Assembly (NCBI GenBank): GCA_951812625.1
Contig: CATOSP010000004.1
Coordinates: 62,001-126,000 of the forward strand
Reading direction: 5' to 3'
DNA from: an uncultured Dehalococcoidia bacterium
GTDB lineage: Bacteria > Chloroflexota > Dehalococcoidia > Lucifugimonadales > UBA3495
DNA: 64,000 bases
The notes beneath the pieces were generated by a model. That model did no database searches and had not been told where the DNA came from. It saw only the letters and a program-made list of their open reading frames with translations. Shown here in pieces: positions 35,429 through 44,881 of this stretch. Both the position numbers and the translations under genes were made by a program. Every line of letters begins with the position of its first letter. The stretch's first letter is position 1.

Positions 35429-35467
35429 GGATCCTCGACGGTGGCCCGGGGCCGCCGTCGAGGATCC
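35429..35467. repeat. Long hairpin (18-bp stem) between DUF1501 and NHL genes
   Basis: GGATCCTCGACGGTGGCC and GGCCGCCGTCGAGGATCC form an almost perfect 18-bp stem with one G-U-type mismatch. It lies 38 bp after the DUF1501 stop and 18 bp before the NHL start on the minus strand. There is no U-tract on either side. It may stabilise mRNA ends or attenuate transcription into the NHL gene. Confidence 0.7.
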
Positions 35468-35504
35468 TTCCCTTTGAATGGATCTTTGGTTTGTGGGCCT
35501 TGCT

Positions 35505-36641
35505 CTAGTCCTTGAAGGGAGTGATCTGCTCGAAGTGGCCCTTGACTATGGGCGCAGCCTCGACGGTCAGCCACTGCTCAAGGACCGTTCCATACACCCC
35601 CCGGAAGTCGATCATATGGCGGAGGTCTTCACCGTGTTCCCACTCTCCTGGGTCTAGGGGCGGGTACTCGGAGTATAGGCCACCCTCAATAGGCTTGCCG
35701 AAGAGGAACGCGCCGCCGCCCGAGCCGTGGTCGGTGCCGCTGCCGTTGTCCCTCATTCGGCGTCCGAACTCCGTGAATACGAGGACAGCAACGTTGTCCC
35801 CGGCTTCGTGCCGATCCAGATCGTCCAAGAAGTCGGCGATGGCTCCCGAAACCTCGTTCATCAGCTTAGGATGGGCAGCCATCTCGTTTGCATGGGTGTC
35901 ATAGCCGATATGGTTGGTGTAGAAAATGCGCGTCCCTAGACCAGCCAGATGTATGCGGGCCACGTCACGGAGGCTTTTGGCTATGGGGTTATCGGCGTAT
36001 TCAATAGTCGATTCGTACTGGGATGCCACATCGCCCAACATGTCCGCGCCCTTGAGCACGTCTATTCCAGTCTTGCCGATGTACTCCGCCGTTGGCCCAG
36101 TACCGATTGCGCCGCCGTAGATGTTGCGGAACATGGACACGGCCTTGTCGCGCAGGTCTTCCTGTTCCACCTCAGTCATCACGCCGTAGCCTTCTAGGTC
36201 CCCTATTGACGTGATGGGCACACCGGAAACTGCCATTGCACGTGGCAGGCCTCGACCGATATTTATCCCGGTCAACACGTTCTCGGCATGGGGGTCAAGC
36301 TCCCGGACGGCTTGTCCCAGCCAACCTTCCAGCCCTACTTTTTCCGGTTCGCAGGTGTGCCAGATGTCCATGCCGCGGAAGTGGGAGCGATTTGAGTTGG
36401 GATAGCCGATGCCTTGGACGATGGCCACCAAGCCCTCATCATAGAGGCGCTTGAATGGCGCGGCATTCTCGTTAATGCCCAGTTCGTCATTGATGGGCAT
36501 CACTTCATCCGGGTTGATGCGAATCTTCTTCCGGGCGTCAAAGTAGTGCCCGTTGTTGAATGGCACGATCGTGTTTAGGAAGTCGTTTCCCCCGGTCATC
36601 TGCACCACCACTAGTACCTTGTCATCGTGCTGTGTGCTCAT
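35505..36641 (-). CDS. DUF1501 family protein
   Basis: The 378-residue protein matches the DUF1501 family, related to the alkaline phosphatase/sulfatase fold. Conserved segments are VVQMTGGNDFLNTIVPF (near residues 11-27), IVQGIGYPNSNRSHFRGMDI followed by WHT (near 75-97), YDTHANEMAAHPKLMNEV (near 238-255) and VLVFTEFGRRMRDNGSGTDH (near 276-295). Members often carry a Tat signal; none is obvious here. DUF1501 genes almost always neighbour DUF1800 genes, as here, 57 bp apart on the minus strand. The pair is abundant in Planctomycetes and related environmental bacteria, with cell-surface or carbohydrate-linked roles proposed but unproved. Confidence 0.9.
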   Translation of the reverse strand: MSTQHDDKVLVVVQMTGGNDFLNTIVPFNNGHYFDARKKIRINPDEVMPINDELGINENAAPFKRLYDEGLVAIVQGIGYPNSNRSHFRGMDIWHTCEPEKVGLEGWLGQAVRELDPHAENVLTGINIGRGLPRAMAVSGVPITSIGDLEGYGVMTEVEQEDLRDKAVSMFRNIYGGAIGTGPTAEYIGKTGIDVLKGADMLGDVASQYESTIEYADNPIAKSLRDVARIHLAGLGTRIFYTNHIGYDTHANEMAAHPKLMNEVSGAIADFLDDLDRHEAGDNVAVLVFTEFGRRMRDNGSGTDHGSGGGAFLFGKPIEGGLYSEYPPLDPGEWEHGEDLRHMIDFRGVYGTVLEQWLTVEAAPIVKGHFEQITPFKD

Positions 36642-36698
36642 AAGATTGTAACCCTCTCACCAGGTTGGCTCGTTGAGTCTTGAGAAACCCCGAACGGT

Positions 36699-38078
36699 CT
36701 ATGCGAACTGGTAGTCCACGGTGGAAACGATCATCTGCAAGAGGTTGAGAACGTCCACCCGCTCTTCCTCGCCGTTGCCCTGATTCAATGTCTCGAGTTC
36801 CTGGGCATATCCCACCAGGAGGCGATGGGTTGCCTCGCTGACACGGAGTCCGCCCATCAGGTCCAGGCAGGTATTGACCAGCGTCTCGGGGCTATCTCCT
36901 AGTCCACCGGCACGGTCCAGTATTTCCTTGATGCCCGGCTTCTCCGGGTCGCCGAACTGCTTCTCGGCAAAGTTGACGCGCTCGCTCAGGGTGCCAGAGT
37001 CAATCCACTCGTGGCCGGTGTGCCACCCCTCCACGGTTGGTGGGTTGAGCAGGTTCTGGCCCATGACGGTGGATGCGCCCGCAAAATTGTGCATCCCCGG
37101 TTTGGGGTAGCGGAACTCGCCGGTCTGTTTCAGCACGCCTGCGACCAGTTCGGCAGGACTCTTGACCTTCTTCTTGCCGATGGCGTTCTTGAAGAAGTCG
37201 GACTTGAACAGCGCCGCTAAAACTGCCCTCATGTCCCCGTTGGACTCCAGGAACACGGTCGCCAGCTGCTCGACGGCATCCTCGTCGCGCGGCGGCTCGA
37301 TGGACCATGACGGGACCTGTGGTTCGTCCTCCACGAAGAAGTTGTAGAGATGACGAGAGATGAACCTGGCTGTGGCGGGTTGCTGGACGATGATGTCGAT
37401 GATGTCGTCGCCGTCGAAGTTGCCGGTGTAGCCCAGGAAGGTCTTTTCCCCGTAATCGTGATCCTCGGAGAGGAACTCGAACTCGGCTTGATGGTGGCCC
37501 ATCGGGTATAGAGATAAGGGCTGTCGGAAGGTCCAGCCGGTGAAGGCGCGGGACGCGCTCTTGATGTCGTCCTCAGAGTAACTGCCAATGCCCATCGAGA
37601 AGAGTTCCAAAAGTTCCCGGCCGTAGTTCTCGTTGATTTCGTCCTTATGGTTCTCGTTGTTGTCCAGCCAAAAGATCATGGCCGGGTCTTTGGAAAGCTC
37701 CAGCAGGATGGTCTTGAAGTCGGTGAGGCCCACCCGGCGGAAGGTATTTATCTGCGTGAAGATGGAGGGCCCATGCTCACTCTTGCCCCAGGCCACCGGG
37801 TAGATGTGGTGGAGGAAGAGGGCCATCTTCTCCTCCAGGGGGCGCGGGGTATTGATCATCCGATAGAGCCACTTGGCCACGTAAACAGCCACCGGCTCCC
37901 CCCCGTAGTACCTTTCCACAAAGCTCTGGTCCACTTCGGGGAACCGCTCGATATCGACTAGGTCATCCACAATCTCGTCGTAGGTCTTCTCTGCGGTCAG
38001 GATGTCCAGTTCCGATGCCGTCGCGCCGAAACCCGCGCGCCGCATCAGGTGCGCTACTTCAATGCGGTCTGACTTCAT
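36699..38078 (-). CDS. DUF1800 family protein
   Basis: The 459-residue protein starts VAHLMRRAGFGATASEL (near residues 7-23), the family N-terminal signature. Other signatures are WLYRMINTPRPLEEKMALFL followed by HHIY (near 68-93), DPAMIFWLDNNENHKDEINE followed by NYGRELLELFSMG (near 132-165), YSEDDIKSASRAFTGW and FISRHLYNFFVEDEP. GGAGGACTTGGAGC precedes the ATG at 38078; an in-frame extension to 38150 has no support. It lies upstream of and probably co-transcribed with the DUF1501 gene. The function of the family is unknown; partnership with DUF1501 is known from genome surveys. Confidence 0.9.
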   Translation of the reverse strand: MKSDRIEVAHLMRRAGFGATASELDILTAEKTYDEIVDDLVDIERFPEVDQSFVERYYGGEPVAVYVAKWLYRMINTPRPLEEKMALFLHHIYPVAWGKSEHGPSIFTQINTFRRVGLTDFKTILLELSKDPAMIFWLDNNENHKDEINENYGRELLELFSMGIGSYSEDDIKSASRAFTGWTFRQPLSLYPMGHHQAEFEFLSEDHDYGEKTFLGYTGNFDGDDIIDIIVQQPATARFISRHLYNFFVEDEPQVPSWSIEPPRDEDAVEQLATVFLESNGDMRAVLAALFKSDFFKNAIGKKKVKSPAELVAGVLKQTGEFRYPKPGMHNFAGASTVMGQNLLNPPTVEGWHTGHEWIDSGTLSERVNFAEKQFGDPEKPGIKEILDRAGGLGDSPETLVNTCLDLMGGLRVSEATHRLLVGYAQELETLNQGNGEEERVDVLNLLQMIVSTVDYQFA

Positions 38079-38319
38079 GCTCCAAGTCCTCCGGGGTGGC
38101 ATAGATGTACTGGAGGCCAGGAGACCCACTCTCCCAGCGTTAGATACCAACTAAGATTATAACGATTATTGGAGAGGCTTCAAGTCCAGCGATTCGTATT
38201 CTCACGCCGCAGGCGATGATGAGATGATGATATGAGCGCAATCACATATTTGGAACGCAAGTGAACGTTTAGACTCCTAGCTGCCGACCAGCACGGGGAA
38301 TCTGTCACGCTCTGAATTA
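38079..38319. other. Intergenic region, 241 bp, left flank of IS630 array
   Basis: AT-rich for this window; it probably contains the DUF1800/DUF1501 promoter on the minus strand. It ends in the TA dinucleotide (38318-38319) that is the target site of the first IS630 element. Nothing else was recognised. Confidence 0.4.
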
Positions 38320-39533
38320 GTACCCAGTCAAAGTTGATTTAGGCGGTGAATCAGGGTTACCCCTTCAGATGGTATGCTGGTGCCGGATTGTGTAGTTGTG
38401 AGGTGGCGGTATGGTCCGAGAGAGGTTTGCGGTCAGACTCAACCCGGAGGAGCGGGAACGTTTGGAGCGTCTGGTGCGGGCGGGGAGGAGCCCCGCGCGA
38501 GTTGCGACACGGGCACGCATCCTGCTCAAGACCAGCGAGGGCTGGTCTGCTCCCAAGGTGGCCTTGGCCCTGGATGTGGCCGAGTCCAGCGTATACCGCA
38601 TCAAGCGGCGTTTCGCCGAGGACGGGCTGGACGGGGTGCTTAAGGACCGGCCCCAAGCCAACCGGTACCGCAAGCTGGATGACCGGGCCGGGGCCCATCT
38701 CACCGCCCTGGCCTGCACCCCGGCTCCCGAGGGGTATGACCATTGGACGCTGCGGGCCCTGGCTGGCAGGGCGGTGGAGTTGGGACTGGTTACGTCTTTG
38801 TCCCATGAGAGCGTGCGCCGGCATCTCAAAAAAGCACCCTCAAGCCGTGGCAGAGGACGCAGTGGTGCATTCCCGAGGTGAGCGCCGACTTCGTGGCCCA
38901 CATGGAGGATGTGCTGGACCTCTACGCCGAACCCTATGATCCCATGAGACCGGTGGTCTGCTTCGACGAGACCTCCACCCAGTTGCTGGTCGATGCCCGT
39001 CCGCCCATTCCGGCGGCCCCGGGGCGTCCGAGGCGGGAGGACTACGAGTACCGGCGGGAGGGCACCCGCAACCTGTTCCTGACCTGCGAGCCCCTGGCTG
39101 GCGCCATGTGGAGATAACGGAGCGGCGCACCAAGGTGGACTTCACCCATCAGATGCGCTGGCTGGCGGAGGAGGCCTACCCCGAGGCCGAAGTGGTCCGG
39201 GTGGTCTTGGACAATCTGAACACCCACCGCAAGGCGTCGTTGTACGAGGCGCTCCCGGCGGAGGAGGCCCGGCGCATCGCCCGGAAGCTGGAATTTCACC
39301 ACACGCCCAAGCATGGCAGTTGGCTGAATATGGCAGAGATCGAGTTCAGCGTCATATCCCGCCGCTGCCTCGGGCAGAGGCGCCCGGAAGAGGACAGTCT
39401 CTGCCGGGAGGTACATGCCCTGGAGCTGGAACGCAACGAGGCCCAGGCGATCATCAACTGGCGCTTCACCACCCAGGACGCCAGGACCAAACTCCATCGC
39501 CTCTATCCCCCTATTCCCAGCTTGACTGAGTAC
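38320..39533 (+). mobile_element. IS630-family element, array copy 1 (1214 bp)
   Basis: The ends are GTACCCAGTCAA at 38320 and TTGACTGAGTAC at 39533, inverted with one mismatch in 12. TA flanks both sides (38318-38319 and 39534-39535), the standard IS630/Tc1-mariner target duplication. The transposase gene is on the plus strand but is frameshifted. The right-hand TA is shared with copy 2. Confidence 0.88.
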
Positions 39534-39536
39534 TAG
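38411..39536 (+). pseudogene. IS630-family transposase (copy 1), inactivated by a 4-nt deletion
   Basis: Part A (38411-38881) is a helix-turn-helix domain: RARILLKTSEGWSAPKVALA followed by LDVAESSVYRIKRRF. At 38828-38834 the slippery A AAA AAG occurs, where a -1 shift would join part A (HLKK) to the catalytic frame starting around [17 protein letters not shown]. The catalytic part has [10 protein letters not shown] (first Asp) and VVLDNLNTHRKASLYEA (second Asp). Its NMAEIEF carries the Glu. Near 39097-39103 the frame breaks (PLAGAMWR then stop). Compared with copy 2 ([11 protein letters not shown]), four bases are missing. The final stop TAG is formed by the target TA plus the first base of copy 2. 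The transposase is therefore probably inactive. Confidence 0.82.
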
Positions 39537-40753
39537 TATTCAGTCGAATCAAGAATGGCACGGGTAGAGACGGTGGAGTTTGCGTCGGGCGTCCTTGGCG
39601 GTGAAACGCCAGTTAATGGCGGATGCCGTAGTGTTGCGCTCTGACACGCAGGCGTCCACGGCAGTTTCCAGGCTCTCCCCGTCGGCGTTGCGTCCGCGCA
39701 GGCAGGCCCGGGCCAGCACGCTGAACTCGATCTCCGCCATGTTCAGCCAACTCCCGTGCCTGGGCGTGTGATGGAACTCCAGCCGCCTGGCGATGCGCCG
39801 CGCCTCCGGGGCCGGGAAGGTCTCGTACAGCGACGCCATCCGGTGAGTGTTCAGATTGTCCAATACCAGGCGGACCACCGGAACGTCCGGGTAGGCCTCG
39901 TCCACCAGCCAGCGCATCTGATGAGCGAATTCCTGCATGGTGCGCCACTGGGTTATCTCCACATGGCGCCAGCCAGCCTTGGGCTCGCAGGTCAGGAACA
40001 GGTTGCGGGTGCCGGACCGCACGTATTCGCAGTCCTCGCGCCTGGGACGTCCGGGCCCGGCCGGCAGGGGAGCCCTGGTTTCCGCGAGCAGTTGGGTGGA
40101 GCTCTCGTCGAAGCAGACCACCGGCCTCCGGGGATCGCAAGGCTCAGCGTAGAGGTCCAGAATATCCTCCATGGCCGCCACGAACTCCCCGCCTGCCCTG
40201 GGGATACACCACTGCTGCTTCCGCCACGCCTTGAGGGTGTTTTTTTCAGGTGCAGCCGCACCGTCTCGTGGGACAGGGATTCCACCAGCCCCAACTCAAC
40301 CACCTTGCCTGCCAACGCCCGCAGCGTCCAGTGATCGTGACCCTCTGGCGCCGGGCTGCAGGCCAAGGCTATCAGGTGGGCTTCGACCTTCTCGTCCACC
40401 TTCCGGTACGGGTTGGGCGAGTTGTGGCGCCGCAGCACCTCCTCCAGTCCCTCCTCCACGTACCGGCGCCTGGCGCGGCGCACTGTGCGCTCCGACACGT
40501 CCAGGGCTGCTGCCACCTGAGAAGCGCTCCAACCCTCGTCGGTCTTCAGCAGGATGCGCGCCCGCGTGATGGCCTGAGCCGAGTTCTTCCCCGCTCTCAT
40601 CATCTTCCTGAGCCGTCCCTTTTCTGCAGCGCTCAGATGGACCCCGGACTTCTCCTGAACCATGGATGACACACCCCCACAACCCAACTCCCCCAACAGT
40701 AGCATCCCGGCTCACTCCGCGTGACATCTGCCAAAACAAGTTGGACTGAATAC
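39536..40753 (-). mobile_element. IS630-family element, array copy 2 (1218 bp)
   Basis: The ends are GTATTCAGTCGAA at 39536 and TTGGACTGAATAC at 40753, inverted with one mismatch. TA flanks at 39534-39535 and 40754-40755 are shared with copies 1 and 3. The transposase is on the minus strand, opposite to copy 1. The gene is complete if a -1 frameshift is allowed. Confidence 0.9.
39549..40663 (-). CDS. IS630-family transposase (copy 2), intact with predicted -1 frameshift
   Basis: Part A begins at ATG 40663 (MVQEKSGVHLSAAEKGRL) and carries the helix-turn-helix ARILLKTDEGWSASQVAAAL followed by DVSERTVRRARRRY. At plus coordinates 40240-40246 the minus strand reads AAAAAAAC, which contains the classic slippery heptamer A AAA AAC. 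A -1 shift links LHLKK to NTLKAWRKQQWCIP and then the DDE domain: VVCFDESSTQLL, LVLDNLNTHRMASLYE and [17 protein letters not shown]. The catalytic part ends at 39549. No lesion was found, so this copy may be active and could act on copy 1 ends, which are similar. Confidence 0.88.
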
Positions 40754-40755
40754 TA

Positions 40756-41986
40756 GTCGTCGATCACTGTTGTATTGATGGGTAGAGGCACTTGAGCTTG
40801 ACCCGTGCGTCCTCGGTAGTGAAACGCCAGTCCACCCGGACCCCCTCCCCGTTCCGTTTCTCCTGCCATGCGCTTGTTTCCTGCTCGAGGATTTCCTGAC
40901 TGGGAATCCGGCGGTCCAGACACTGCCGCGCCAGCACCCCCAACTCTATCTCGGCTATATTGAGCCAACTCCCGTGCTTCGGCGTGTAGTGTATCTCCAG
41001 CCGCCCGGCAATGCGCCGGGCCTCCGCAGGCTCGAGTGCCTCGTACAAAGATGCGGGATGATGGGTGTTCAAGTTGTCCATCACCAGCACTATCCGCTCA
41101 CGGTCGGCGTAGTCCTCGTCCACCAGTTTCCGTACCACCCGCGCCCAGTCAACCTTGGTGCGCCGCTCCGTGACTTCCACCCGGCGCCATCCCTCCAAGG
41201 GCGCGAACAGCATGAACAGGTTGCGCACCCCGTTGCGCTGGTATTCGTAATCGTATGCCATGACCGCTCCCGGTCGCGCCGGGCGGGGCTGGCGGGTCTC
41301 CTGCACCAGTTGCTTGCTGGTCTCGTCCAGACACACCAGCACCTCATTCTCTCCGTAAGAGCGGTGATAAACTTCCAGCACGTCCTCCATGGCGCACACG
41401 AAGTCGGCGCTGCCTTGGGGCGGCAGGCACCAGCACTCTTTCAGCCAAGGCTTCAGTTCGTTTTTTTCAGCGTCCGGCGCACTGTCTCCGTGCTGATGGT
41501 GTCCACTATCTCCCGCTCCATCAATCCGTCCGCCAGCATTCGCAGGGTCCAACTGACCCGTCCCTCCGGGGGCTGGGAGCAGGCCATGGCCACCAGATGC
41601 GCTTCACCCTGACCGTCCAGCTTTTTCCGGCGGCGGTTGAGTTGCTGTTTGCGGCCCAAGGCGGCCTCCACACCTTCCTCCACGCAACGGCGGCGCACCC
41701 GTTCCACCGTGGCCGTTCCTACCTTCAGGGCCCGGGCTATCTCCTGGTCCATCATTGGGCCGTCAGCCTGGTTCTCATCGCAAAGCAGCAGAATGCGGGC
41801 GTGAGTCTGCTTATAGGCCGCCGCCCGCCCCTTGGACACCATCGCCTTCAGCTCTTCCTGTTCCTCCTCCGTCAGTCCCACACGATATTTCTTCGCCATC
41901 ACATCCACCTCCACTTCCTGACCTTCTTCCCTTGGCTGCTTGCCCTTTACATCTTACCAGCCATCATTACAAAGATTTCGTACTAC
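40756..41986 (-). mobile_element. IS630-family element, array copy 3 (1231 bp)
   Basis: TA dinucleotides at 40754-40755 and 41987-41988 bound a segment with imperfect inverted ends (GTCGTCGATCACTGTTGT against GTAGTACGAAATCTTTGT). Its transposase is of a different subtype from copies 1 and 2. The left boundary is fixed by the abutting end of copy 2, the right by the expected length and the weaker end match. Confidence 0.78.
40764..41899 (-). CDS. IS630-family transposase (copy 3), intact with predicted -1 frameshift
   Basis: Part A starts at ATG 41899 (MAKKYRVGLTEEEQEELK) after GGAGGTGGATGTG and contains HARILLLCDENQADGPMMDQ followed by EIARALKVGTATVERVRRR. At plus 41461-41467 the minus strand reads AAAAAAACG with slippery A AAA AAC. 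In frame 0 the product ends LKKTN-stop; a -1 shift gives [20 protein letters not shown] and the DDE domain: [16 protein letters not shown] (Asp), [20 protein letters not shown] (Asp) and HGSWLNIAEIELGVLARQ (Glu). It ends KLKCLYPSIQQ. No lesion was seen. Its closest relative in the window is the element at 61295-62504. Confidence 0.86.
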
Positions 41987-41988
41987 TA

Positions 41989-43333
41989 GCGGCCCGGCTA
42001 CTTCAGTACGGTTCCAGCAGAATTCCTGGCTCATGGGGATCACGAATACGGTTGGAATGCCAATAGCCGTGGGGCCCTGGCAAACTCGATGACGAAGCGG
42101 AGACAACGACCCACCATCCGTAATAGATTCTCCCAAGCAGGACTTTCACTTAACGACACTGATATGCCAGGTTTACCGGTACACCAGCCTGACAGATTAC
42201 ACCAATTGCAACTGGCGTTTCGTGTAGGCGCCTCTATCGAAAGGGATCTGAATCGAGACTCGCCACATACTCTGGGAGAGACGGTGCAATGAGAATCGAG
42301 TTCAAATTGCAGGGGATGTCGGTCCACGGGATTTGGGTGGTACGCTGACGCAGATTAGGTAAAGATTGGGATTGTGTCACCTTTGTGCCTGGTCGACATA
42401 TCCTGTCCGTGGGTCCCGGTCCATGAGGTGGTTGGCGACGGGTTTAACTTGTTGGTTTCGGTTGGGCTAGCGCCAAAGCATCTCACATTCACGAGACATC
42501 AATTCAGGGCAGTTATTTGCAAACGGTGGTTCTTCCAATGGATATCCAGGTCTCGGTCAATTCTCCCCCACCAAATGCAGATGTCCCCTAACACCTGAAG
42601 TTTCGTGCAACCTCGACTGATTCCCATCCTTCAAGCAAGGAAGGAACGACCCTGGGTAGTCGCCTTAGATCGCATCCGCAGCCAATCCACTGATCGACGT
42701 GGTTAGGCCGCTCTGAAACTCATGGCCTGATCCTCTCCTCCTCAGATAAGCTAGGGCTAGCTCATTAGTCGAGGCTATCAGCCAGACCCCGCACAAAGTG
42801 CCCGGTAACATCGCCTCCAAACACCTCAGCATCATCACCTGGCCGGTACAGCTATACCATTTGCCCAACCGGCGCCAGAAACTCGGTGTCCATGGGTCGT
42901 GGATTCGCCTCGACAGTTGACTCAGCACACCAGGACCGGCCTAGAACAGGTGTCCGATTTGTGGGCGCGGCCCCATGGGCCGATCTAAGGGCAATGTATG
43001 AGGTTCCAGATTCGAATAGGCGATAAAACCCTGCAAACTCCATAGACACCCAGCGGTTACATTGCCTGAGAGGGAATCAAGGGGGATTATCAGGAGCCAG
43101 GCAATACCAGTTATGAGTCCCGTTCGGACCGCGATGCTTCCAACCGATACCCGATTGACCCACGAGTCGACTCGCCGGACATCCGTCCAATGGCCGTTGT
43201 GGTTACCATGCTTGTCGCGGCGCGTGCAAACGGCTCTATTCCAACAACCTTGCAGGCATCAGTAATTCTTTTGAAGAGAGGCCCTTCACCTTAGGCTTCC
43301 CTTGGTACACGGGCTAGTCAAATCCATCTGAGT
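41989..43333. other. Gene-free region of about 1.35 kb right of the IS630 array
   Basis: No open frame here has a ribosome binding site, a recognisable family or credible length; stops are frequent in all six frames. No terminal repeats or RNA structures were recognised. It is probably eroded sequence left from earlier insertions, but a structured non-coding RNA or a highly divergent short gene cannot be excluded by eye. Confidence 0.45.
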
Positions 43334-44881
43334 TCACTTCCCCTGCTTGATGAAGTCGGCGACGCGCTCGGCAATCATCATTGCGGTTACGTTGGTGTTG
43401 GCGCGGACGACATCGGGCATTATGGAGGCATCCGCTACGCGAAGGTTGGAGACGCCCCGAACCCGCAGTTGCTGATCGACGACGGCCATGGGGTCGCTGT
43501 CCGTCCCCATCTTGCAGGTGCCGGAGATATGGTATGAGGTGCTGATGTTGCGGCGCAGCCAGCCGTCCAACGCATCGTCGGTCTCCAGGTCACCGGGCGT
43601 GGGTGCGATTATCTCTTCGATGATGGGCTCGTAGGCGTTGTGCTGCAGCAGGGACACGCAGAGCCGGACACTCTCCCGCAGACGCTCGCGGTCCCAGTCC
43701 TCTTCCAGATAGCGGTAGTCCATGCTGGGCGGAGCGTGCGGGTCTGCGGACTCCAGCCGCAACTCGCCCTTGCCCGTCGCCAGGTATAGGCCACAGTTGA
43801 CCGCATGGGCTGGGTTGTCGTCCCGAACCACCGTATTCAGCGATGCCGGCGACAGTATCATGTCGTTCGGGGTGGTTGAACCGGTGGCGGTGTAACGGAG
43901 CCTCAGGGCCCTCATGCCATTGGGGTCCTGGGGAACATCTTCCTTGACCAGGAAACGCACTGACACGTTGGGGTGGTCGCGCATATTCTGGCCAATGCCC
44001 GGCAACTCCACCGCCACTGGAATCCCCTGAGCGTTCAACTGGTCCGCCGGGCCGATCCCCGACAGCATCAACAGTTGCGGGGAAACCACGGCGCCGGCGC
44101 AGAGGATGATCTCGCTGCCCTCAACGACGAAGGTCTCGCTGCCGCTCTCCACCTCGACGCCGACGGCCCGATTGCCTCCTGGCCCGTCTACCAGCACCAG
44201 GCGGTTGACCCGGACGTTGGGTCGGATGGTCAGGTTCAACCGGTGGCGCACCGGGGCGATGTAGGTCAGGGCCATGCTCATACGCACACCGTCAATGTTG
44301 TTCTCCGCCCGTAAGCTGACACCGGTTGACTCAGGGTGGTTAACGTCAGGATGGAAGGGGTATCCGGCGGAGGTGGCAGCCTGAAAAAAGGCCTCCTGAG
44401 ACGCCGGCCAGGTCTCCCGTTGATGATGGCGCACGGGCACAGGGCCATCGGTGCCGTGGAAATCGTCGTGGAAGTCGGCGTCGTTCTCCAGCTTGCGGAA
44501 GTACGGCAGGCAGTCCAAATAGCCCCATCCGTCGTTGCCCCAGGACTCCCAGGTGTCATAGTCGTCGGGTGCGCCGCGGATGAATGTCTGTCCGTTAATT
44601 GCGCTGGAGCCGCCCAGCACCTTGCCTCGGGGCACGGGCATCGGCCCCTGATCCGGCGTGGCCGTCCCGGTGAAGGACCAGTTGTAGGGAGAACCGGCGG
44701 CGCGGGCCTCTAAGTTAACCGTCCCCCAGCCGAGCTTGAGCATGTCGGGCAACTGAGCGAAGTCGGGAAAGTCAGGGCCGGCCTCCAGCAGCAGCACTGA
44801 GAGTCCCGGGTCCTCGGAGAGGCGCGCCGCCACTATGCAGCCAGCCGTGCCGCCGCCGACAACTATCTGATCGTATTTCAT
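43334..44881 (-). CDS. GMC-family FAD-dependent oxidoreductase
   Basis: The 515-residue protein starts MKYDQIVVGGGTAGCIVAAR with LLLEAG after strand 2. It has GMC signature 1 PRGKVLGGSSAINGQTF (near residues 80-96) and signature 2 GAVVSPQLLMLSGIGP (near 255-270). The active-site region is SYHISGTCKMGTDSDPMAVV (His near 455), and NTNVTAMMIAERVADFI closes the FAD site. It is complete. The start at 44881 is chosen over an extension to 44950 because the FAD fold begins there and GAGGGAG lies upstream. Its closest resemblance in the window is to the other two GMC proteins (3700 and 54799). Substrate is probably a primary or secondary alcohol. Confidence 0.92.
   Translation of the reverse strand: MKYDQIVVGGGTAGCIVAARLSEDPGLSVLLLEAGPDFPDFAQLPDMLKLGWGTVNLEARAAGSPYNWSFTGTATPDQGPMPVPRGKVLGGSSAINGQTFIRGAPDDYDTWESWGNDGWGYLDCLPYFRKLENDADFHDDFHGTDGPVPVRHHQRETWPASQEAFFQAATSAGYPFHPDVNHPESTGVSLRAENNIDGVRMSMALTYIAPVRHRLNLTIRPNVRVNRLVLVDGPGGNRAVGVEVESGSETFVVEGSEIILCAGAVVSPQLLMLSGIGPADQLNAQGIPVAVELPGIGQNMRDHPNVSVRFLVKEDVPQDPNGMRALRLRYTATGSTTPNDMILSPASLNTVVRDDNPAHAVNCGLYLATGKGELRLESADPHAPPSMDYRYLEEDWDRERLRESVRLCVSLLQHNAYEPIIEEIIAPTPGDLETDDALDGWLRRNISTSYHISGTCKMGTDSDPMAVVDQQLRVRGVSNLRVADASIMPDVVRANTNVTAMMIAERVADFIKQGK

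Noticed and set aside
38150-38340. CRISPR or tandem repeat array near the IS630 block
   Set aside because: No regularly spaced repeats were found; the AT-rich sequence is simply intergenic.
40078-40243. Continuation of the IS630 copy 2 part-A frame to 39992 as a single 237-residue protein
   Set aside because: After the A-run this frame becomes low-quality sequence, while the -1 frame carries the DDE domain.
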